Positions 37,913-46,700 of a DNA stretch of 64,000 nucleotides are shown one piece after another (positions within the stretch are counted from its first letter, which is position 1; each line of letters begins with the position of its first letter). The notes under the pieces were generated by a model that did no database searches, was not told the origin of the DNA, and worked only from the letters and a program-made list of their open reading frames with translations. Source of the DNA: Sphaerotilus sp. (lineage in GTDB: Bacteria; Pseudomonadota; Gammaproteobacteria; Burkholderiales; Burkholderiaceae_C); NCBI RefSeq assembly GCF_013299175.1, contig NZ_JAAFKF010000004.1:1-64000 (forward strand). Reading direction: 5' to 3'. Both the position numbers and the translations under genes were made by a program.

Positions 37913-39199
37913 TCAGTCACGGCCTTCACGCAGTTGCACCACCTGCACCTGGTTCACCGGCGTTCCGGTGTTGCCCCAGGCGCTGCGCACATGGGTGGTG
38001 ATGGCGGCGATGTCGGCGTCGTCGAGGACGTGGCCGAAAGGCGGCATGCCGTGCGGGCGCGGACGGCCGGCGGTGGACGGGCCATAGCCGCCTTGCAGGA
38101 TCACGCGCACGAGATTGGTCGGGTCGGCCATCGTCACCGCGCGGTTGCCGGCCAGCGCGGGGAAGGCGCCGGGCTGGCCCTCGCCGCGCTCGCCGTGGCA
38201 GGTGGCGCAGTGGTCGCCGTAGAGCTTGGCGCCGCGGTCGAGCGTGCGGGCATCGGCCGGCCGGACGCGGGGGGCTTCGGCCGGCGGGCGCTGCGGCAGG
38301 TCACGCAGGAACACCGCCATCGCCTGGGCATCGGCCACGCTCAGGTGCTGCGTGCTGCGGGCGACGACCTCGGCCATCGGACCCACCACCGTGGCCCCCG
38401 AGCCAGCGGCCACTCCGTCACGCAGCAGGCCGACCACGTCCGACACCGGCCACGCGCTGACGCTGCCCTCGGCGGCGAGCGTCAGCGCCGGGGCGTACCA
38501 GCCCTGTCCTGGAATCGGCGCGCCGTCGAAGGCACGGCCGGGGATCGTCGCGCCCATCGCGTTGCGGGCGCCGTGGCAGGCGGCGCAGTGGCCCAGACCG
38601 TTGACGAGGTAGGCGCCGCGGTTCCACTCGGCGGATTGCGCAGGCTGCGCGGCATACGTGCCGGGCCGGAAATACAGCGCCCGCCACACCTTCAGCGCGA
38701 GTTGGGTGTCGTAGGGGAAGGCGAGCGCGTTCGGCGTGTTCGGCCGGTCCACGGCGGGCACGCTGCGCAGGTAGGCGAACAGCGCGTCGCTGTCCTCGCG
38801 CGTGACCTGCGTGAAGTGCGGATAGGGGAACGCCGGGGTCAGCATCCGGCCATCGCGCGCACGGCCGTGGTGCAGGGCGCGCCAGAAGTCGTCGGTGCTC
38901 CAGGCGCCCAGGCCGGTGCGGGCGTGGGGCGTGAGGTTGCCGCCGTAGACGGTGCCGAACGGGGTGCGCAGCGCCTCGCCACCGGCATAGGGCGGCTCGC
39001 CGCGGCGGGTGTGGCAGGCGGCGCAGTTGCCGGCCTGCGCAAGGTAGCGGCCACGGTCGATCGCCGCGGCGTCGGTGGCGACCGGGCGCGGGTTGGCGGA
39101 GGGTGGTGCGTCGGCGGCATCCAGCCACGCGATCGCCGCCGCCCCCAGCGCCAGCACGCCCGCCAGCCCGCCCAGACCCCAGGTGAGGACGCGCTTCAT
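37913..39199 (-). CDS. Triheme cytochrome c
   Basis: Three CxxCH motifs: CAACH, CAACH, CATCH; N-terminal signal anchor. Confidence 0.9.
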   Translation of the reverse strand: MKRVLTWGLGGLAGVLALGAAAIAWLDAADAPPSANPRPVATDAAAIDRGRYLAQAGNCAACHTRRGEPPYAGGEALRTPFGTVYGGNLTPHARTGLGAWSTDDFWRALHHGRARDGRMLTPAFPYPHFTQVTREDSDALFAYLRSVPAVDRPNTPNALAFPYDTQLALKVWRALYFRPGTYAAQPAQSAEWNRGAYLVNGLGHCAACHGARNAMGATIPGRAFDGAPIPGQGWYAPALTLAAEGSVSAWPVSDVVGLLRDGVAAGSGATVVGPMAEVVARSTQHLSVADAQAMAVFLRDLPQRPPAEAPRVRPADARTLDRGAKLYGDHCATCHGERGEGQPGAFPALAGNRAVTMADPTNLVRVILQGGYGPSTAGRPRPHGMPPFGHVLDDADIAAITTHVRSAWGNTGTPVNQVQVVQLREGRD

Positions 39200-39909
39200 T
39201 GCACACCCCCGCAGTCCATCGGCAGCGGCTGCGCGAGCGCCGAACGCGCCACCGCTTTCGACGGCACCGGCACCGGCTGCGCAGCCAGCCACGCGGCGAC
39301 AGCGGTGATGTCGGTGGAGGTGAGCTTGTCGGTGAGCTTCGCCATGCAGTCCGGCGCGGCGGCGTGGCGCTGGCCGGTTTTCCAGGCACCGAGCTGCGCG
39401 TTCAGGTAGTCGCGCGGCAGTCCGAGCAAGCCCGGAATGGCCGGCGCCACGCCCGTCATCGCCTCCCCGTGGCAACGCACGCAGGCTGGCACGTCCCGCG
39501 CGGCATCGCCCTTGAGCACCAGCGCCCGGCCCTGCGCCAGCACTGCTGCGGCCAGCCCCGGCGTGGCCGGTGGCGGATACGGCACCTCCAGCGACGCGAA
39601 GTGGTCGGCGATCTCGCGCAGGTAGTCGTCGCTCAGGTGGTCGAGCAGGTGCGTCATCGGGCGGTACTGGCGGCGGCCGTCGCGGAAGTTGACGAGCTGG
39701 TGGTAGAGGTAGCCGGCGGGCTTGCCGGCGATGCGCGGGAAGTAGCCGCCGGGGGTGGCGCGGCCGTCCTTGCCGTGGCAGGCGGTGCAGGCAGCGACGC
39801 GGGCGGTCATCGCCTGGGGGTCATCGGCCGGGGCGGCGGCGTGTGCGGCCCAGGTACACAGCACGGCGAGGGCCGCGATCAGGGAGGAGCGGAAGCGGAT
39901 GAACAGCAT
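39196..39909 (-). CDS. Diheme cytochrome c (c4-like)
   Basis: CTACHGKDGRATPGGYFPRIAGKPAGYLYHQL, CVRCHGEAMTGVAPAIPGLLGLPRDYLNAQL; signal peptide. Confidence 0.88.
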   Translation of the reverse strand: MLFIRFRSSLIAALAVLCTWAAHAAAPADDPQAMTARVAACTACHGKDGRATPGGYFPRIAGKPAGYLYHQLVNFRDGRRQYRPMTHLLDHLSDDYLREIADHFASLEVPYPPPATPGLAAAVLAQGRALVLKGDAARDVPACVRCHGEAMTGVAPAIPGLLGLPRDYLNAQLGAWKTGQRHAAAPDCMAKLTDKLTSTDITAVAAWLAAQPVPVPSKAVARSALAQPLPMDCGGVQ

Positions 39910-39994
39910 GGGCCGATGCTACGCCGGCCGATGGGGGACGCCTGCGGGCCTCGGCGAGTTTGTCGGCGTGGCCGAGGTGCGGCTGCAGGCCAGC

Positions 39995-40303
39995 CTATCC
40001 ACCCAGTGCGCCCCAGAGCATCCGAGCGATCGGCGTGGTGAACACCAGCAACCCCGCCACGTTCACCACCACTGTCGCCCAGAACGCCACGAGGAACGGC
40101 GGCTTGGCGGTCTTGTGGCGCAGCAGGCGCTGGGCGATGAGGCCACCCGGCCAGCCACCGACCAGCCCGAGCAGCAGCAGCGTGTTTTCCGAGGTGCGCC
40201 AGCGGCCGGCCCTGGCGGCGGACTTGTCGAACGCATAGGCCAGGAAACACACCACGCTCGCCACCGCGTAGACCAGCGGCAGGACCATGCCCGAGGTCAG
40301 CAT
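39995..40303 (-). CDS. DUF1294 small membrane protein
   Basis: FLAYAFDKSAARAGRWRTSENTLLLLGLVGGWPGGLIAQRLLRHKTAKPPF. Confidence 0.8.
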   Translation of the reverse strand: MLTSGMVLPLVYAVASVVCFLAYAFDKSAARAGRWRTSENTLLLLGLVGGWPGGLIAQRLLRHKTAKPPFLVAFWATVVVNVAGLLVFTTPIARMLWGALGG

Positions 40304-40545
40304 CAGTGGGCGGCCGATGCGCCGAACCAGGCGTCGGCTAGCGCCTTGGCGCGCGCCAACCCTTCGGGCGTCAGATGCACCGACTGGTTTCGGTTGCGGG
40401 GATCGCTGATCATGCCTTCGGCGTGGAGGCGGTTCATCACGTCGAAGTCATGGCCCTTCCAGGCGCGGCCGTTGTCGAACTCGAAGGCGCCGAGTAAGGC
40501 CAGGGTGGCGTCGGCGATTTTTTCGGGGTCATAGACGGCAGGCAT
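40303..40545 (-). CDS. DUF6429-like small protein
   Basis: YDPEKIADATLALLGAFEFDNGRAWKGHDFDVMNRLHAEGMISDPRNRNQSVHLTPEGL. Confidence 0.65.
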   Translation of the reverse strand: MPAVYDPEKIADATLALLGAFEFDNGRAWKGHDFDVMNRLHAEGMISDPRNRNQSVHLTPEGLARAKALADAWFGASAAH

Positions 40546-40608
40546 GAGAATCTCCGCAGGAGAAGAGGGCAACCATTTCACTGCAGAAAATTTACTCGTG
40601 CAAGTAGC

Positions 40609-40721
40609 GATTAACGTCGAAGCTAACCGACCCGGAACAGCGGGACGGGATTTGTGCTAGCGTTTTTGCTGGCACAAATGCCGGCACGCTGTGTAGGGTC
40701 CGGTTGAGCGCCCTGTTAGAC
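40609..40721 (-). repeat. Degenerate attC-like site downstream of 40729-41862
   Basis: Minus strand: GTCTAAC...CAACCGGACCC...GGGTCGGTTAG...GTTAATC; internal hairpin ATTTGTGCTAGC-gttttt-GCTGGCACAAAT. Distal core GTTAATC deviates from GTTRRRY. Confidence 0.5.
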
Positions 40722-40728
40722 CTCGCAT

Positions 40729-41862
40729 TTATTCGCCAATATTTACCAGAAGATCCTTGCCGAAACGAATCCTTGCAACCTCGCAGCACATTTCTGTTAT
40801 TCGTTCTATTTGGGCTTTGCTGACATTCGTGCCGACGTACCATCCTGATGTAAGTTTGGCAAAATGTTCACGCGCCAGATCGGGACGGCTGGGATAGAGT
40901 TCGTCCGCGGTTCGTGCCAGATAGCGCCTTGTTCTTCCGTGTTTTGGTCTGGCGGCAAACCGATCCGGAAATGATGGGTCGCGTTGACTTAGTGCCTCGA
41001 AAACGCCAATTAGTACCTCTCTGCCGTTTCTGCAGGAAACGAACTTTCCATCTAGTGAAAAGCCTACAGCAATCGTATTTGTCCCAGGACCGATTGCTTG
41101 AATTCGTTGCGGCAACGGTGGCGCTTGTGCAACTATTCGTTGCGGTTGCGCTCGCGGTGTTTGTGTTGCTTGCGCGTTGGCAAGTGCGGACGAGCGAAAA
41201 ACTACATTTTCACGTAGAAACTTTGCGACGGTATCCAAATCGGGTTTGAATCCGCTCAAACTTTCTACTCTGTCCGCTACTAATTCAAGCAGAAGGTCAT
41301 CCTCTTCGGACACGAGCTTTGTCCACGCTTCGGGAAGTGTCGCGAGCATTTGTCGATTTCGAGAGACGTTTTGATAGTCCTCTCTTGCCGCTGCAATTGC
41401 CCTTCCCGTTGTAACTTCGGAGTAGGAAAGATAGCGAATTAGACGCGCAGCGCTCTCCTGGGGCTCTCTTTCAACTAAGTCCAGTTTATATACGCGCCGC
41501 TCCCCATAGTCGCCCTGCTCAGCAGGAAGAAAGAAATTCCATTCCTGTCCATCAGTCAGGATTGCAACGGGTACTCCAATATGAAACGCGTACTCAAATA
41601 GTTGACGTTCAGCGCCATCACTCTGGCCAATTTGCTTGACTTCTATGAATGCAATCGGCTTAGATGAAGGATGGCACAGTGCAAAGTCTACGCGACGCCC
41701 TTCCAGTGAGTATTCTGGACATACAACCTGAGTGTCAAATGTTGGCCAGCCAAGCACTTGCAGCAATCGAAGGACAATTCCTTGAGAAACTGCGGCCTCA
41801 TTCCTGAATCGACCCGACTTTATGCCGGATCGAATGTCTTCAATGTGTTCTTCGAGCGTCAT
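40729..41862 (-). CDS. HSDR_N-like PD-(D/E)xK nuclease-domain protein (predicted restriction type)
   Basis: RNEAAVSQGIVLRLLQVLGWPTFDTQVVCPEYSLEGRRVDFALCHPSSKPIAFIEVKQIG; located in AT-richer DNA. Confidence 0.78.
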   Translation of the reverse strand: MTLEEHIEDIRSGIKSGRFRNEAAVSQGIVLRLLQVLGWPTFDTQVVCPEYSLEGRRVDFALCHPSSKPIAFIEVKQIGQSDGAERQLFEYAFHIGVPVAILTDGQEWNFFLPAEQGDYGERRVYKLDLVEREPQESAARLIRYLSYSEVTTGRAIAAAREDYQNVSRNRQMLATLPEAWTKLVSEEDDLLLELVADRVESLSGFKPDLDTVAKFLRENVVFRSSALANAQATQTPRAQPQRIVAQAPPLPQRIQAIGPGTNTIAVGFSLDGKFVSCRNGREVLIGVFEALSQRDPSFPDRFAARPKHGRTRRYLARTADELYPSRPDLAREHFAKLTSGWYVGTNVSKAQIERITEMCCEVARIRFGKDLLVNIGE

Positions 41863-41887
41863 GTGTAGTAATTGGGTATTTTGCGAG

Positions 41888-41954
41888 GTCTAACGCCCAG
41901 GTTAACCGGCGGCAATGCGAAGCATTGACGTCCGAGTTGAACCTACAGTTAGGC
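41888..41954 (-). repeat. attC-like recombination site (integron cassette)
   Basis: 67 bp; minus strand GCCTAAC...CAATGCttcGCATTG...CCGGTTAACC...GTTAGAC; outer sites match RYYYAAC/GTTRRRY. Confidence 0.75.
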
Positions 41955-41981
41955 TGGTGATAGATGCTTGGTCTGACAAGT

Positions 41982-42599
41982 TCACACCCCTGTGATTGCT
42001 TCTGGTGACAACACTTGTGTTTTTCGCTCAAGCGTCTCCCGATCCAACCACGACGCAAGAAGTGAATAATCGTTTGCGCCAAACTCAAGAAAGACGCCGC
42101 CAACGGCGCGGTTTCCTGACAGCCCTTCTTGTTCAATGAGCGACTGAATGGCGCTGACGTTGTGCACAAAAATGGCAATTTGAAAGTCAAGCTCTTCTTG
42201 TGTTGTTGCGTCCAGCTTGAGTTGAACCTTGTCGAACCCATTCCCAAGTGGGATGGCCAGTACCGCGAACGTCTTTGGCGTGGACTGGGCAATGGACTCG
42301 ATGATGAATGTGGATAACCGACTAATTGCGGACGCGCCAATGCGGGTCAATTCGCCCCGATTTTTCCAAGTGTCCTTTCCTGCTTCACTGATGATTCCAG
42401 TAACGTAGACCGTTGCTGCACCGCCAAGAAACTGAACCCACCAAGGCGCCCCTGCCGCAATGGTTATCCATGAAGGAACCTCCATAGCGCGCATGAAGAA
42501 TTGTTCATCGCTCACTTGCGCTTGCCACTCCGGTGGCAGAAGTCCTGCTGACTGGCGAAGCGCGTTCACTGAGATGTCAGATGTCGATTCGACTTGCAT
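41982..42599 (-). CDS. Hypothetical protein (cassette-like gene)
   Basis: 205-aa ORF followed directly by the attC-like site; AT-richer; no family recognised. Confidence 0.6.
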   Translation of the reverse strand: MQVESTSDISVNALRQSAGLLPPEWQAQVSDEQFFMRAMEVPSWITIAAGAPWWVQFLGGAATVYVTGIISEAGKDTWKNRGELTRIGASAISRLSTFIIESIAQSTPKTFAVLAIPLGNGFDKVQLKLDATTQEELDFQIAIFVHNVSAIQSLIEQEGLSGNRAVGGVFLEFGANDYSLLASWLDRETLERKTQVLSPEAITGV

Positions 42600-42839
42600 A
42601 GACGCAGTTGTGTGGGTGGTATCGGATTTGGGCTCTAACGAGTAGCTATAGCCGGTGTTTTCGAAAAGCCTAACGTAATTTAGACCTCACGGCCTTGCCA
42701 TCTAACTTGGCGCCTGACGCCTAACTCGGCCTGTAACGCAACTCCAAATCGTTGTCGGCATTGGTTTTTTGGCTTTGACTGACGCATAAATTGCTCCTAA
42801 AAATCCCGACAAACCCTGCATTCGCAGCAGTCTAGGCAC

Positions 42840-43035
42840 AGCACACACGAGTTGCGCACTACATCACGCCAACTGCCCAAAAATGAGACAGTCGCGTGGA
42901 TTTCTCCACGCTGCCAGGTTAATTTTCACCAAATCCCAGTAGTTACCCGCAAACCCCCACATACCCACACGATGTGCAGAACTCGCACCCATCCTTGTGG
43001 ATCATCGTCGCGTTCCCGCACTCAGGACATGGTGG
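42840..43035. repeat. Diverged duplicate of the nrdJ 3' end and its terminator (truncated copy)
   Basis: Minus strand reads CPECGNATMIHKDGCEFCTSCGYVGVCG*, then a GCGTGGA/TCCACGC hairpin, paralleling 43610-43820. Confidence 0.82.
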
Positions 43036-43097
43036 CGCAGGCCGTGGCCTCACGCAGCCCCAGCCTCGAATAACCGCAAGCCGGGGGGAAATCAACT

Positions 43098-43577
43098 TCA
43101 AATCTTCTTGCCAGCTTCCGGACTGGATGCCGCAGGCGTGGCCGGCACAGGCTGGTTTTCCTTCTCGTTATGGCGATCAAATGTCAGCGTCTGACCAAAG
43201 ATCAGTTGCACCCAAGAGGGATAGGTGTACGCGCTGCCAGTGTTGTGGTCGATGACCGCGCCAATCCCGCCGCCAAGAATGATGTTCCCGAACATCCCGC
43301 CATTGACTCGCGAAATCGCCTTGGCAATGGCATCCGACTTCGCCGGATGCTTGCAGGTGATTTCCAGATCCGTGTTGGACCGCCGGACGTTGGCAATTTC
43401 TCCCGACTTGACCGTACTGGACGCCTTGTCGTTCGTCATCGTGCAATCGGCACCGGTGACAAGCTCCCCAGCCTCCGTCTTGGTCTCGATTTTCATCGGA
43501 TGGGTTTTGTCATTCACCACCGATGCACAGCCAGAAAGAAGCACTGCTGCAGAAAATAAAGCGAATCGCGCGTTCAT
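43098..43577 (-). CDS. Hypothetical lipoprotein
   Basis: MNARFALFSAAVLLSGCASVVNDKTHPM, lipobox LLSGC. Confidence 0.75.
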   Translation of the reverse strand: MNARFALFSAAVLLSGCASVVNDKTHPMKIETKTEAGELVTGADCTMTNDKASSTVKSGEIANVRRSNTDLEITCKHPAKSDAIAKAISRVNGGMFGNIILGGGIGAVIDHNTGSAYTYPSWVQLIFGQTLTFDRHNEKENQPVPATPAASSPEAGKKI

Positions 43578-43670
43578 GGTTTCTTACCCTTGATGATTTG
43601 AGTCGCCGCAGTCTAGGCAAAACATGCCTGAATTTCACACTACTTCACGCAAAATCTCCACAAATGGAAA

Positions 43671-43698
43671 AACGGCGTGAATTCCTCCACGCCGCCCA
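43671..43698 (-). terminator. Probable nrdJ terminator
   Basis: Minus strand GGCGTGGAGGAATTCACGCCGTTTTTCC. Confidence 0.6.
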
Positions 43699-43724
43699 GG
43701 TAAATATTCACCAAATTCGAGTAA

Positions 43725-46700
43725 CTAGCCGCAAGCCCCCACATACCCACACGCCGTGCAGAACTCGCACCCATCCTTGTGGATCACCGTCGCGTTCCCG
43801 CACTCGGGACACGGCTTGCCGGGCACCGTGGCGCGGGCGATGGACGCGGCCACCGCGGAGGCCGCCGCAGCCGGCGTGGCGAGCACGCCCATGGCGTTGA
43901 CGGGAACCCCCGCCTCGTCCAGCACACCCAGCATCGCGTACCGGTGAATCACCAGCCGCGCCACATACGCCACCGTGCTCGGCCAGACCTGCTGCCGCCG
44001 CTGACCCGCCGGCAAACCCGGCACCGGCGCCATGAAATGCCCCAGCGGCTCGCCGACATTCAATAACTTGCGCAATTTCATGCCGATCCAGGCCGGGTCG
44101 ATCACCCGCATGTCCAGCGACAGCAGCCGCGCCAGCCCGTCCAGCGCCCGCGGGTAATTGCCGGCAAACCCGATCGCACACGGCCGGGTCACATACCCAC
44201 CCTCGGGTGTCGGCAACGTCACCTCCTTGAGCGTGAGCGTGAATTGCTCGCCGGTGCCGGGATTCTCGAGATCGACCGCCCACGCCAGCGTGCCGTCCAC
44301 CCCGGTGCGCGGCTCGTGGCGGCTGAACATGGCGTCCAGCACCGGCGTGGCCCCGCCCTCCTGCAAGGCGCCGAGTTGCTCGCAGCGCCAGCGGATCACC
44401 GCCGCCGTCGCGGCCACCACCCCAGGGAACAAGCGTTTCTCCCCACTCGGCGGGAAGGGCATGTCAAACGCCCGCTCCTCGGCCACCGTCGCCAGCGCAT
44501 CGAGTTTCAGCCTTAACCAGCTCGGGTCATTCGCCCGCATGTCCATCGACAGGGTTTTGGCCAGCGCGCCCAATCCCCGCGGCTGCTCCGCCCCATTCAC
44601 CCAGACCTCGAACGGCAGCGTCTGGCCGAACAGGCCCGCGTCCGGCCCCGCCTCGGCCGGCAATTCGCCGACGAAGAGCGAGAAACTGCCGTGCGGGTGC
44701 TGGACCATGTAACTCCAGGCCGGGTTGCCCGACGGCAATTCCGGCCGCCCCGGCCAGCGCAGACTCGCCAGCACCGGCTGCGGCAGCCGCTCGACGCGCA
44801 GGCGGCGGTTGGCGCCGTCCGGGTCGATGGCCATCGCGGGCTGCGCGACGGTCAGCGGCTGGGGTTGCAGCGCCGGCGCAGCAGCCGGCTCGACACTCAG
44901 CACCGCGCCGAGCACGCTGTTCGGCCGGTAGGTCGCCAATCCCTTCAGCCCGGATTTCCAGGCGGTGAAATACAGCCCCTGAAACTCCGCGTACGGATAA
45001 TCCGCCGGCACGTTCACCGTCTTGCTGATGGAGGTGTCGATATAGGGCGCCACCGCCGCGACCATCGCCTCGTGCGCCTCGGCGCTCATGTCCAGCGCGG
45101 TGACGAAGGCGTCGGTCAGCGGCGCGTCGGCGCCTTTCAGGTGGCGGTACAGGCGCCAGGCGTGGTCCTCGACCGCGTATTCCTTGAAACTGCCGTCCGC
45201 CTCGCGCTTGCGGCGGGTATAGGTCCAACTGAAGGGCGGCTCGATGCCGTTGCTGGCGTTGTCGGCAAAGGCCAGGCTGATGGTGCCGGTCGGTGCGATC
45301 GACAGCAGGTGCGAATTGCGCAGGCCGTAGGCGTAGATGCGGTCCTTCAATTCATCGGGCAGGCGCGAGGCGAAACTCTCGCCGCCGAGGTATTGGTCCG
45401 CGTCGAACAAGGGAAAGGCGCCGCGCTCCTTGGCGAGTTCGACCGACGCGCCATACGCCGCATCCCGCATCACGGCGGAAATCCGCCGCGCCATGTCCCG
45501 TGCCGGCTCGGTGTCATACCGGCAGCCCAGCATGATCAGCGCATCGCCCAGCCCGGTGAACCCCAACCCAATGCGGCGCTTGTGCATCGCCTCGCGCTGC
45601 TGCGCGGGCAGCGGCCAGACGGTGGCGTCGAGCACGTTGTCCAGCATCCGCGTGGCCACCGCGCAGACCTCGGCGAAACCCGCTTCGTCGAACGCGGCAT
45701 CCGGCTCGAACGGGCGGTGGACAAAGCGGGTCAGATCGACCGAGCCGAGGCAGCAGCAGCCGTAGGACGGCAAGGGCTGTTCGCCGCACTGCCCGGTCAC
45801 GAGGCCGTTGAAGATCACCGAGTTCTGATCAGCCTGGGTGGTGTCGTAGACCGGCTCGATGCCGGCAGGGAGTATTTCGGTGATGCGGGTGGTGAAACCC
45901 GGTCGATCGACGATGGCGAGAGCGTGCAGGTCCGGCTGATCCGCATCCCCTAGCGGGAGCAAAGTGGACACGAGACCCCAATTTGCCAGCAGCATCTGGA
46001 CATCCCGCAACAAGCCCGGATGCGCGGACACACACGCCGTATCACGCCACCCCGTCTCGTCATTCCTGCCCACCTCAGCATCCCCGCTTTCGCGGGAATG
46101 GCGGGTGCGCAGGGCGGCATGCAAACCGTCTAGATACGTCCGAACGCACGCTTCGGAACCCCACCACACGGCGTCCGGTATTCGAATGTCCGCTTGACCG
46201 ACCGCCAGCGCCTCGCGCGTCACCGCCAACATCCGAGCGCCCAGTTCCGCCCCACCTTCGAACCCGAACTGCCCCTTGCCCGACTGCACCAGCAATTCAT
46301 CCCCGGGCACCAGTTCAGAGAGTTTGAGCTTGCCGCGAGCGGTGTAGAAGTCGTGCCACGCGGTCGCCTTGATTTCATACCCGTCCTGCGTGACGACCCG
46401 GAATACCTCGGCCTGCCCCGCCGTCAAGAATGCCGGGACCGCCGACCGCACCTGCGTCCCACGGGCGGGATCGCCGAGCGCGCGGTTGTCCACCGTCACC
46501 TCCAGCGGCAATCCGGATGCATGGAGTTGCCGGATCGGAATCAACCCGAACTGTGTGGCCAACCGCGTATCGCCGGTCACGCACGGATTTGTGGCGGTAA
46601 TCGCCTCGCAATACCCGAGATTATTGTCCTCATTGATACGATCGATGAAGAGAATCCCCGGCTCGGCGTGGTCGTAGGTGGCCCGCATGATCTGGTCCCA

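Noticed and set aside
42630-42745. attI site for the cassette block
   Set aside because: Several YCTAAC cores are clustered, but all face one way with no clear paired structure and no intI; too ambiguous to call as attI.
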